Assembly (NCBI GenBank): GCA_902651635.1 | Contig: CACRSC010000007.1 | Span: 152,604 to 216,603 of the forward strand | Length of the DNA: 64,000 nucleotides | Direction of reading: 5' to 3' | From: Mastigamoeba balamuthi | Lineage: Eukaryota; Evosea; Mastigamoebida; Mastigamoebidae | Part shown: piece by piece, positions 55,655 through 64,000 of the stretch | How the letters are laid out: every line of letters begins with the position of its first letter | Position numbering within the stretch: position 1 is the stretch's first letter | Notes under the pieces: model-generated | Told to the model about the DNA's origin: nothing | What the model saw: only the letters and a program-made list of their open reading frames with translations | The model's database searches: none | Program-made: the position numbers and the translations under genes

Positions 55655-56665
55655 ATGGCCTCCCAGGTGGTCCAGCTCATCTCGCAGGACGACATCAAGG
55701 TACCCCCCTCGTCCCTCCCGCTCGCGGCGCGGCGCCTCCGGCCCGCCGTTGCGACGCGCGCCGTCCTTTTTTCAATTGGAGTTTCTGACTCAAAAAAATC
55801 AAAACCTCACCCGCGCCAACACACGCACGCGCAGATCGAGGTCGCCCTCGAGGTGGCGAACATGTCCGAGACGATCAAGCACCTGATCGAGGGCACGCCG
55901 CCCACCACCCGCCGCCTCTGTGGGGTCGTCTGCAGCAGCCTGACTGTTTCTCTCCTCTTTTTTCTATGCTCTCTCTGTTTTGCTCTGCTGTGGACTCCGT
56001 GATGTGCGCGTGTGGGTGATGCGGGGGTTCTGGGACGTCTGTCCGCACAGACCTCAAGACGGACTCGGGGCTGCCGCCGGTGCCGCTGCCCAACATCACG
56101 GGGCGCGTGCTGCAGAAGGTGTTCGACTTTGCCAAGCACCACTACACGCAGGAGAAGGCCAACCAGAAGGTCGAGACCGAGTGGGACCTCGAGTACCTCA
56201 AGGGCGAGTGGCCCGCCCTGCAGGAGCTCCTCGTGGTACGCTCCTCCTCCACCTCTTCCTCCACCTCTCCCTGCCCTCTGTGTTGTTTCCTCCCGGGCGC
56301 CAGTGGTGGTCTGCCGGCTGGTGTGCGCGTCGTTGCCTCCCCTTCTGACGACGACGACGACTACGCGACGGCAGGCGGCGAACTACCTCGACATGAAGGT
56401 GCTGTTCGACGCTGTGGTGAATGCGATCATCACGTTCTTCATCCACGGCAAGAACCCCGAGGAGATCAAGAAGGCCTTCGGTGGGACAAGACCTATCTCC
56501 CCCCTTACAACGGACAAGACTCTTCTCATTCCTGACCGGACGGGGTGGGCTGCGGCGCACGCAGGCTTCAGGGACTTCACCGAGGAGGAGATCCAGGAGC
56601 TCAAGAAGACGTACACATGGATCGACGAGGAGATCCCGGCAGACCCGAAGGACGAGAAGAAGTAG
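55655..56665 (+). CDS. SKP1: SKP1, adaptor of SCF ubiquitin ligases
   Basis: SKP1 links cullin-1 to F-box proteins. Five exons (55655-55699, 55835-55892, 56051-56235, 56375-56480, 56565-56665) encode about 164 residues, the usual length. Landmarks are VVQLISQDDIKIEVALEVAN, MSETIKHLIEDLKTDSGLPP, VPLPNITGRVLQKVFDFAKH, ANYLDMKVLFDAVVNAII and NPEEIKKAFG, ending FTEEEIQELKKTYTWIDEE. The POZ and F-box-binding helices are intact. The second intron (55893-56050) starts GCACGC and is the only way to join HLIE to DLKTD in frame. An F-box/LRR gene lies at 19247-20944, and its product would be a natural partner. Confidence 0.97.
55893..56050 (+). other. GC-AG intron in SKP1
   Basis: The exon ends ATCGAGG, the intron begins GCACGC and ends GCACAG, and the split codon G|AC gives the conserved Asp of LIEDL. 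No GT in the neighbourhood restores this invariant SKP1 segment. Confidence 0.85.
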
Positions 56666-56964
56666 AAGCCTCGCGAGGCCCCCCTCTCTTCTCTATCCCC
56701 TGCCCACGACACCCAGTAGCACGCCCGCGGCAGACTGTGCTCTTGATGTTGGCTGTCAGCCAACCACCCACAAGCCATAGTCACAACGCACCTTCCGACG
56801 GCAGAAACCCTGTTTCTCGGAGTTCGAATTCGCTCAGACTCAGTTGTCTGCTCTTTGTCGCTTGATGCTGGGCGTGGGCGCCGGGAAAGATATTTGCGGT
56901 TGATTTATATGGGAATCCGTTGGTGGGATATTTCCGTCACACAATACTCGTTCGGTGCGGGTTG

Positions 56965-59265
56965 ATGGCGCGCCCTGCTCTGAAAGAGAAGTTCATCGTG
57001 CTCTTCGAGCAGATCCTGGCGGGCTCCGACGTCGTCTCCACGCCCTCTCTGTGGGACGATCTGCTCCTGCTCAAAGGCATTTCCCTCTCCTCTACCTGTC
57101 GTGCTCCCTGCTCTTTCTGACCTCACGAGATCCATGGACCATGCCGAACCCGAATCATCAGTGCACGCGGGCTGGCTCACAGACGCCGTGAAGCAGCAGG
57201 CGCAGCAGTCGATCGAGCAGGCGAGGTGGGCGCCCAAGGTCCTGGGGGCGTGCACCTCTCGCCTCGGCGCTCTCGACACGGACATGGACGCTCTGCGTGG
57301 CCTCCACGCGATCGAAGTGCTCCCGGACAGCACGCCGCCCCCGGCTCCTCTAACAAGCGGCGCGCACAGATCGTGCAGGCCGTGCTCTGCGGGCTGCTGA
57401 CCGCGTGCCCCCGCGCGGCACCGTTCGACGTTGTCGCTGCGTCTTGCGGAGGCCCCACGAGCACGGACACTCTTGTCCGCGACCTCCTCAGAGCGCTGCG
57501 AGCTGTCCTGGAGTGCCGCCCTGCTCCTCCGGCGAGGGCAGCCTCGTCTCCCGTCGTCGCCCCCGCCTCCCCCGTGGTTTCCCCTGCGTCCCCGGCAGCA
57601 GCGGGCTCTCCCGCGTCCCCTGTTTCGCCGCTGGGCGTCGAGAGGATCGTTGCAGCAAAGGACGCTGCCCTGCGCCTCATCCTGACGATCCTGACGGCGT
57701 CCGGCGAGGACGTGCAGCGCAACGCGCTGGCGGACTACTTCTCCGTCGTCGACCTGGCCGGCGGGATCCTCGACGCCGCCGTCGACATGCACCGCACCCC
57801 GCCCTCGCAGACGTCGGGCGCCGTCGCAGTGGTCGCCGCAGCGCTCGTGGCCTCACACCCGCGCTCGGCGATAGCGCAGCGCACGTCCATGAGGGCCGCC
57901 GTCGCGAGGGAGGACAGGAGGATGTCGACGTCCGTACTCGTCTGCACGAGCCTGAAGGAAGCGAACCTCCTGTGCCGCTCGCGTGCCGGCGGGCGCGGGT
58001 GGGGCATCTTCTCGCTCTTCGGAGGGGCCTCTTCCCCCCCGGCGTCGTCGCCCAACGCCATCCCCGACTCGCAGGCGGCCGGCGTGCTGCTGCTGCGGGC
58101 GCTGGGCGGGACTGTTGCCGAGGGCGCCTGTGCAGCGCCTGCCGTGGAGGCGCTGTCTTTCGCGCTCGCCGCGTGCGACAAGGCTGCCAGCTCGGCTTCG
58201 TCTCTTGCACTCGCACGGGCCGCCCTCGACGTCGCTTATGTCCTGCCGCTGTCTAACGTCCCCGCAGAGGATCTCTTCCTGTACACCAGGGTACCAGCCC
58301 CTCGTCGCTTGCCCCGTCTCACGCGGCTGCGAGTAGGACCAGAAGTCGGGGGTCCTATCCGGAGCAGCGGCTCCTGCAGGGAAAACGGTCGCCGGGGCTC
58401 TGCTGGACATCACGTCGCAGTTCCTCAGGCGTGCCCACCAGACGGACGAGCTCGTGGGGCTGCGCGCTCGAGCCCTTGCCGTGCTGCGCCGTGTGATATC
58501 GGCGTCTCTTGCTTTCTCCCCTCCTACGTCGCCCAACTCGCCGAACAGCGGGGCCAGAGCCACGGCAGCCCCCCTCGCCGTTCCCTCATCGTGGGCGTCG
58601 GTGTGGGAGGGCATCATGCGGGCCGTGAAGCTGGCCGGAAAGGACGATGTGAGGCCCTCGGCCTCTCTGGCTGCCGCCGAGGCCGCCGAGACTCTCTGCA
58701 CTGCTCTCGTTCTCGCGGACCGCATCGCTGGACCGGATGCGTGCGACCTCCTGTGGTACGAGCTGGCGAGGAACTCCGAGACCGTGCACCGGGTGTCGGC
58801 AAGGCTCGCAGGTGTGTCACCCAGCCACTTCGCTTGTGTGTAATCAGCCTGGTAGCCGGGATTGGGGGCGTGGACGACGGGGGGAACCTGAAGAGGACGG
58901 CCGCACTCCTGGATGCGTTCGCTACGCACGTGGCTTCCGCTGCTGTCGACAACGCGTTCACGCAGCTCGGGGCCCTGGAGCCGCAGGGATCGACTTCGCA
59001 CGAGTTTGACCAGGGCGAGCAGGCCGCCGCGCTGGCGTCGCTCACTGCCGACAAGGCACTCGACGCCGTCAGGAAGGCGAGGCGTTCGCTGTCGCTCGAC
59101 CAGGCCGTCTCGCACATCTCCATCAGCGCCGTGACCGAGGCGATGCCCGGGAAGCCCAAGGACTCGCTCGAGGAGGGCGACAGGAGCGTTTCCGCAGCTG
59201 TCGCCTGCGTCGCAAGGCACGCACGCACGTTGCTATTCGGGCCGTCTGCGTTGCCACCACTGTAG
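56965..59265 (+). CDS. ARMH3: ARMH3, armadillo-like helical protein
   Basis: ARMH3 (C10orf76 family) is an armadillo-like Golgi protein that supports PI4KB activity with GBF1 in animals. Exon 1 (56965-57076) reads LKEKFIVLFEQILAGSDVVS, TPSLWDDLLLLK and splices to VHAGWLTDAVKQQ, matching the family start (LKEKVVLMYDEIF...FWEELFLMKVNLEYL). Exon 2 is 57162-57316. A third long exon from 57370 carries IVQAVLCGLLTACPRAAPFD and, after an Ala/Pro/Ser-rich linker, helical repeats to 58290. Two more exons end with DRSVSAAVACVARHARTLLF, which resembles the animal C-terminal KELVRSISTNVRRNLAF. The intron limits near 58290-58390 and 58810-58860 are uncertain. The protein is slightly longer than or equal to the animal form. 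The match is strongest at both ends and weak in the middle. Confidence 0.78.
57077..57161 (+). other. Probable GC-AG intron in ARMH3
   Basis: The exon ends CTCAAAG and the intron starts GCATTT, closing at CATCAG. The split codon G|TG gives Val, so LLLLKVHAGWL aligns to FLMKVNLEYL of animal ARMH3. This donor is weaker than the other GC donors. Confidence 0.6.
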
Positions 59266-59517
59266 GGCCCCAGTGGCCCTGTGCGCCTCGGGAGTGATGC
59301 GTGCGGCGGGGTGTGGCTTCTGCATCGAGAATTTGTACCAGGTTTGGCTGTTGACCTCAGACGAGCTCTGCACAACGGTCTTTTCTGCTCCGTCTGCCCT
59401 GATGCAAAGACGAAACCCTGTTCTGAACGATACCGGTAGGTTTATAGCGCCTATGTACATAGGTATAAAGGCCCTCGCTCGCTCTTCTCTGGCTCTCCTC
59501 CTCCTCCTTGCTTGTCC

Positions 59518-60240
59518 TCAGGCCATAATGGACGGGCCCGTTGGGGAACTGGGGGCCGTGCCGCACGAATTGACCGCCTTGAACGCACTGCACGTGCACG
59601 ATAATGCAACGGAGCACGTCGAGGGACCCCGCAGCCACATCGCCGAGCACCCGTAGGCGGGCGCCTTGACAGGGACCGGCACCACGACGGTCGTTTGCTG
59701 CATCTCGCCGCCGCTGGGAGAGGCCGGACAAGATGTCTTGCTGCGGCACTGCCTCTTGACGATCGACCTGACAGGGCCTACCTGGTGCGAGAACTCCTCC
59801 ACCACGCGGCTGATGAGGTCGTTCTGGTCTGGGGTTGGGCGGGGTGCGTGCCGCTGTGAGAAACGCGGTGCCCGAAATCTGGAAAACAGCAAATTGCGGT
59901 TTTATTCACTGCGGAGGAAAAAACGGAAGCTGGACTTACCTGTGTTAACACAGACGTGTTTGTAGCCGAACCGCCTGCAGAAGATCTTGAGGAAGCCGCT
60001 CTGCGTGCCGGCAAGCAGCTGCGACGCGTCCTCGCGCACAAAGGCGAAGCGCTGGCCCGAGACGACCATCTCGTGCAGCGCCCCCTGCACGACCAGCGCG
60101 TGCAGCGAGTCGCGCGTGTACTTCTTCGAGCGGTCGAGCGACGAGGACACCTGGTCCGGCAGCGGGTCCGACGGCCTGTGGCGCTCGCGCATAACGTAGT
60201 ACTTCGCGCCGTTGGGCGACTGGACCACGAACTTCGTCAT
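59518..60240 (-). CDS. Orphan two-exon protein
   Basis: Exons 60240-59940 and 59828-59518 give about 203 residues; the intron (111 nt) has the donor GTAAGT, the textbook consensus that is rare in this window. Exon 1 encodes a compact basic domain (MTKFVVQSPNGAKYYVMRER, SLDRSKKYTRDSLHALVVQG, VVSGQRFAFVREDASQLLAG, FLKIFCRRFGYKHVCVNT). Exon 2 begins NDLISRVVEEFSHQVGPVRS and then contains a Cys-rich, Ser-rich tail with about eight Cys. I do not recognise a family. The first domain could bind a nucleic acid or lipid, judging only by its charge and strand pattern. Its start is 316 bp from the presumed start of the divergent RhoGEF gene, with a TATA-like CTTTATAG about 45 nt upstream. Confidence 0.65.
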
Positions 60241-60556
60241 TGCCTGTGTACTTCCTGTCTCCTGGAGTTTTTTCTTACTGAACCTCTGCTATAAAGGAAC
60301 GCAGAGAGATCTCAAACCGCCTGATTGAATCCTCCAGTTCCCAGATTGCCCTACAGCTCCGACCGCGCTCTTGCGCTCTCCCGGGAGAGCGCGCGGGCGA
60401 GCAGGGGTCGCACGGCAGCGAATGGACTCGGTGGGGGTACTGAAACTCGAACTCGCTCTGGGTGGAGATATCGCGGATTCGTGCACGATATTAAATCTCA
60501 CCCACCTGTCTCTGCCCAACCACCTTTTCTCCCCAGCCACGCGACGTCCTGCACGA

Positions 60557-63433
60557 ATGTCCCACGAGCACGCCACCGTGCGCTGCGCCCTCCCCTCGCA
60601 CGAGTCCCCCTTCGCCCCGCCCCTGATTCCGCATTTCTGAGCTCGAGAAATGAACGCCCGCAGTTGGGACAGCGCGAGGCCCTCTTCGACGAGGCCGTCC
60701 GGTCCACCCGCGCCTCGATGCGCTCCATGGCCCAGGTCCCCTCCCTCCCGCACGCACCGACCCCCCTCTCCCCGCGTGGGCCTGTCGCGTCCTGACGCCG
60801 CGACTCTGCACGGGCGGGCCGGCTGCCCTGCTGTGGGGCTGCGCTGCAGTCGTTTGACCGCAACCACACGGAGCCCTTCGCCGAGGCCTGCAGGACCGCC
60901 AGGGCCGCGCTGCTCGCCGCGTACGACGCGTACTTCGCGGCAGAGACCCGGGCGCACGAGAAGATGCAGCACCGCCAGAACGTCGTCGCGGAGCTCGCTA
61001 GCACTGGTCGGTTGTCTCCCACACGCCCTCTCTTTGCCTGCACAGCCCCACCGCACAGTTTATTTTTCTTTCAGTTTTCTCTGCTCTCTCGCGGGAGTCC
61101 CCGACGAGCCGCGTGGCGCTCCCCGCACCCGCACGCACCAGTCCGTGAGCGACCCGCGAGGTGACACGACAGCAACGCACGCCCCGCGCAGAGTCGGACT
61201 ACATGACGGACCTCACGACGATCGAGGAGGTGTGGCAGGCGGAGATCCAGAGGAGCGGGCTGCTGTCGGGCGAGGCACGCCTGCTGTGGGGGTGGGCCCT
61301 TCACATAAACTCACAACTGACGAGTTCCGATGCCACGTCATCAACGGACACCGGTTTGCAGGAGCTCGCGGCTGTGTTCGGCACGACCAAGCAGCTGCTG
61401 ATGCTCGGGAAGGAGATGAATGGGCGCCTGGCCGAGGAGAAGACCAAGCCCAGCAACGTGCAGTCCGTGGGCGCTGTGTTCGTCAGCCTCGTACGCCCTT
61501 CCTCCTATGCCCCCGGCATTGCACCCCTCCGCCTTCGCCTTGGGAAGACCTGATGGGACACGTGTGCCCTCTGCCCGCCCGCAGATCCCCTACTTCAAGG
61601 TGTACATCGAGTACTGCACCAGCCAGGTCATCACGGGCGAGATAGTCAACTCCCTCAACAAGAGTTCCAAGTTCAAGGACCTGACTGAGGTACCTCGTGC
61701 CAGCTGCCCTCGCGGTTTTCCTGCGATTCACACACAGCGGGGGCGAACAGAGGATCAAGACGGAACACCGCGAGCTGAAGAACCTCGACCTCGCCGCGTA
61801 CCTCATCAAGCCCGCGCAGAGGATCACCAAGTACCCGCTCTTCCTCAAGGACCTCGTCAACAGCACCTTCGAAGGTTCGCACCCTGCGAGACGCGGTGAC
61901 CGGGGCAGACCGGACCCCTGACTCGGTACTCGCAGACCACCCCGACTACAAGAACCTGGTCAAGGCGCAGGAGGAGATGCACAAGGTCCTCACAGAGATC
62001 AACTCGCGCACCAGGCGCTCCGAGACAACGCAGCTGCTGAACCGCCTGGCCGAGAGCCTGAGCTGGTCGAGCGAGACGCCGGTCGACTTTGGCAGGTCGC
62101 AGTCCCTGCTGGTGAAGGAGGGGAAGCTGTCGCTGAGGATACCCTCGACGGACAAGGTCGGCCCGTTGCCCAGTCAGCTCCGCGCTCTTCTCACAGCGGG
62201 TCACAGGAGGGCAATTACATCATGCTGTTCGACAACGTGCTTCTGGTACTCAGGCAGAACAAGGACCGCTTCAAGGAGGTCGCGTTCTTCGACGTTGCGG
62301 GGCTCAGTGCAAAGGAGCCGACCGACGAAGGTGTGAGGCCCTGCACGGCTGCGATCTCCCAGCGACGCTGTCTCACACATGCGGTCCAGACTCGCTTGTT
62401 ATACAGCACACGGACCAGAGGCAGCTCGTTCTCAGCTTCGCCAATATCGCCGAGAAGGTGACCTGGGTGAACAGCGTCACCGAGACAATCGCCCAAGTGT
62501 CGACTGCCAGGCCCCTCGTCGTACGCCCGTCGCTCCATCACGGCAACTCTAACAGCCGCGGCGGGGCAGCTCGTGGAGTCCAAGAAGAAGGCGGAGAAGG
62601 ACCTCGAGACCATATCCGACACGATGTCGCCGAGGCCCGAGACGCCCGAGTCCTCGTCCAGGAGCTCTCTCAAGAAGTCCAAGAAACTGTTCCGCAGAGA
62701 GAAGGCCAAGGATCTGGAGGCCGCCGCGAGGAGGGACGACGCACCGGCCAGCGTCACCGGCGACGAGTCGGACGCGCCAGAGGACGTCTTCACCACCGCG
62801 GCGAGCGAGCCCATCGTGGCCAGCGCGATCGGGTCCGTCGGGTCCAAGCGCAAGTCCAACGTGGACCTGCGCGCCTCATCAGAGGCAAAGCAGGCCCAGG
62901 CCTCTTCCGAGACCAGTACTGCTGCCATCGAGATGTACAAGAGCGACAACGAGAAGGACAAGGACCACCTTGTCGAGGAGAAGAAGAGCAACATCCCGGA
63001 CCCCGCCAAGAGCCCCGTGGAGGGCACGCTTGCCGCGCCGCACCCGTCGCCGATCGCGCCCGCCATCACCGCGGCGCTCGCGGACCAGCCGTCGCCGTGC
63101 CACTCGCCCCTGCGCACGTCGGTCCCCATCGTCACGCGCAACTCGTTCGGGTCGTCGCAACAGCCTCAGCAGGCGGCGCAGCACTCGCGCCTCGCCTCGG
63201 CCCCGGTGACGAAGACGCCCCCCGTGACGCTGCCCCTGCCGATGGTGGGCACGACGCCCAACCGCTCGCCCGTCATTGTGGCCTGCACGCGCTCGCCGCA
63301 GCCGTTCCTCCCTCCGCTGACGACAGACGCCGATCCGGACGCCCCGGCGCCGTGGCTGGGCCTCAACAAGCCCTCGGTCGTCAAGGCCAAGGAGCGGTCT
63401 GCAACCCCGACACCGCAGCCCGACAAGCAGTAA
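60557..63433 (+). CDS. RhoGEF with DH and PH domains
   Basis: DH domains catalyse GDP release from Rho GTPases. The product starts with helical segments (QREALFDEAVRSTRASMRSM, NHTEPFAEACRTARAALLAA, EKMQHRQNVVAELAS) that may be a coiled-coil or BAR-like bundle. The DH domain begins ESDYMTDLTTIEEVWQAEIQ (about 61194), continues VQSVGAVFVSLIPYFKVYIE, and ends AAYLIKPAQRITKYPLFLKD (about 61793-61852), with the conserved QRITKYPL intact. A PH domain follows (LVKEGKLSLRIPS, NYIMLFDNVLLVLRQNKDRF, RQLVLSFANIAEKVTWVNSV; about 62100-62500). A Ser/Pro-rich tail of ~290 residues ends at 63433. Several introns of 50-110 nt interrupt it. The start is uncertain: ATG 60557 needs a short first exon, possibly with another GC donor (GCACGC at 60568). 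Confidence 0.82.
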
Positions 63434-63463
63434 CACACAACATTGATGCCCGCTCCATTTTGT

Positions 63464-64000
63464 TCAGTCCGAGTCGTCTCCGTATCCTCCGAGCGCTGAC
63501 AGGGCCGCAGAGGGGGCAGGGGCGGCAGGGGCAGGCGCCGGCTCCTGCGTGCGCTTCTTCTTCTTGGCTGGCTTGACCGAGACGATCGTGACAGAGCTGA
63601 CGGGCTTCGCGTCCCTCTCCTCGGCCCTCTTGGGCATCCCCATCGCGCGCAGCACGTTCTGCGCCGCGTCCTGCAGCGTTGGCTTGGCCGCGCCCTCTGG
63701 CTCCTCTTCCTTCTTCACAGCCACCTGCGCACCTGCCTCGGTGACCAGGCCGTCGCTGCTGCTGGCGGGCACAGAGGGCTCCTCTGCCGAGGGCTTGGCT
63801 AGCTGGCGGCCGAACTGCTGGGCGATCTCGAGGTCCTCCTGCTCCCTGATGAGCCTGTCGCGCTCCTGCTCGCGGGCCGCGCGGGCCGCGAAGATGTCGA
63901 GCGGGTCGATGCGCGTGTTGCGCGCGTTGAGGTCCTTGATCTCCTCGAGCGCCTCGACCACGTCGACGTCCTGCTTCATGTCGGCCGTCTTGTTCTCCAG
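63464..64000 (-). CDS. YJU2: YJU2/CCDC94 splicing factor (5'-partial)
   Basis: YJU2 (Cwc16 family) joins the spliceosome after Prp2 and promotes the first catalytic step. Only the C-terminal ~178 residues are inside the window, and the frame is open to the right edge. The visible start (LENKTADMKQDVDVVEALEE, IKDLNARNTRID) matches the family's helical segment after the zinc-binding domain, where relatives read LE.RT.D.K.EMD.LDALDEI. A helical, charged stretch (ARAAREQERDRLIREQEDLE) and a Lys/Pro/Ala-rich tail follow, ending GYGDDSD. The zinc-binding N-terminal half must lie beyond 64000. Its stop is 30 bp from that of the convergent RhoGEF, so the transcripts must overlap at their 3' ends. Assignment to YJU2 rather than its paralogue CCDC130 is likely but not certain. 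Confidence 0.75.
   Translation of the reverse strand: MENKTADMKQDVDVVEALEEIKDLNARNTRIDPLDIFAARAAREQERDRLIREQEDLEIAQQFGRQLAKPSAEEPSVPASSSDGLVTEAGAQVAVKKEEEPEGAAKPTLQDAAQNVLRAMGMPKRAEERDAKPVSSVTIVSVKPAKKKKRTQEPAPAPAAPAPSAALSALGGYGDDSD

Overview
The window is nuclear DNA from a GC-rich, gene-dense protist. Most genes are split by short introns of about 40-150 nt. Coding regions use G- or C-ending codons, and spacers are shorter and more AT-rich. The gene set is eukaryotic throughout: GCN1, TRAPPC5, SKP1, WDR5, TBCK, ARMH3, YJU2, GTF3C6, Sua5, an ER/Golgi-type class I mannosidase and several Rho regulators. A pyruvate:ferredoxin oxidoreductase, a receptor-type TKL kinase and Rho GEF/GAP fusions together suggest an amoebozoan, possibly an anaerobic archamoeba such as Mastigamoeba. 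That placement is an inference from gene content, not a match I could run.

Layout. 1-6567 (+) is the C-terminal ~1,976 residues of GCN1 in ten exons. 7015-11304 (+) is PFO with a presequence-like N-terminus. 11469-14449 (+) holds a poorly resolved kinase-like gene and an orphan. 14597-15589 (-) is a membrane-anchored iron-sulfur flavoprotein. 15688-19030 (-) is a receptor TKL kinase. 19247-20944 (-) is an F-box/LRR protein, divergent from a small ADP-ribosyltransferase-like gene at about 21031-21862 (+). 21973-26044 (-) is a PH-DH-RhoGAP-PH protein, divergent from TBCK at 26314-29725 (+). 29855-33000 (-) holds a coiled-coil ORF beside an ambiguous base, Sua5, and a QOR2-like reductase. 33285-34967 (-) is a signal-anchored glycosyltransferase-like protein, divergent from an EF-hand protein at 35059-35985 (+). 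36110-38289 (-) is a GH47 mannosidase and 38493-39757 (-) is WDR5.

In the right half, 39853-42323 (+) carries two orphans in tandem. 42869-44324 (+) is a beta-helix protein, followed by GTF3C6 (-) and a C2 protein (+). 47114-48940 (-) is a Cys-rich one-pass membrane orphan. 49436-51925 (-) is a PWWP-PHD-ubiquitin protease, followed by a tRNase Z-like hydrolase (-), a TTD14-like NTPase (-) and TRAPPC5 (-). TRAPPC5 is divergent from SKP1 (+). Then come ARMH3 (+), an orphan (-), a DH-PH RhoGEF (+), and the C-terminal part of YJU2 (-), which runs off the right edge.

Functional themes are translation stress signalling (GCN1) and t6A tRNA modification (Sua5); Rho and Rab traffic control (two RhoGEFs, TBCK, TRAPPC5, ARMH3); ubiquitin and chromatin control (SKP1, F-box protein, PWWP-PHD-USP, WDR5); and anaerobic pyruvate and flavin metabolism (PFO, flavoprotein). 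Splicing is the most striking sequence-level property. Most GT donors have C at intron position +4 (GTRCGY), and at least four introns appear to be GC-AG, three of them with the donor GCACGC. I saw no mobile elements, viral remnants, CRISPR arrays or rRNA/tRNA genes that I could support.
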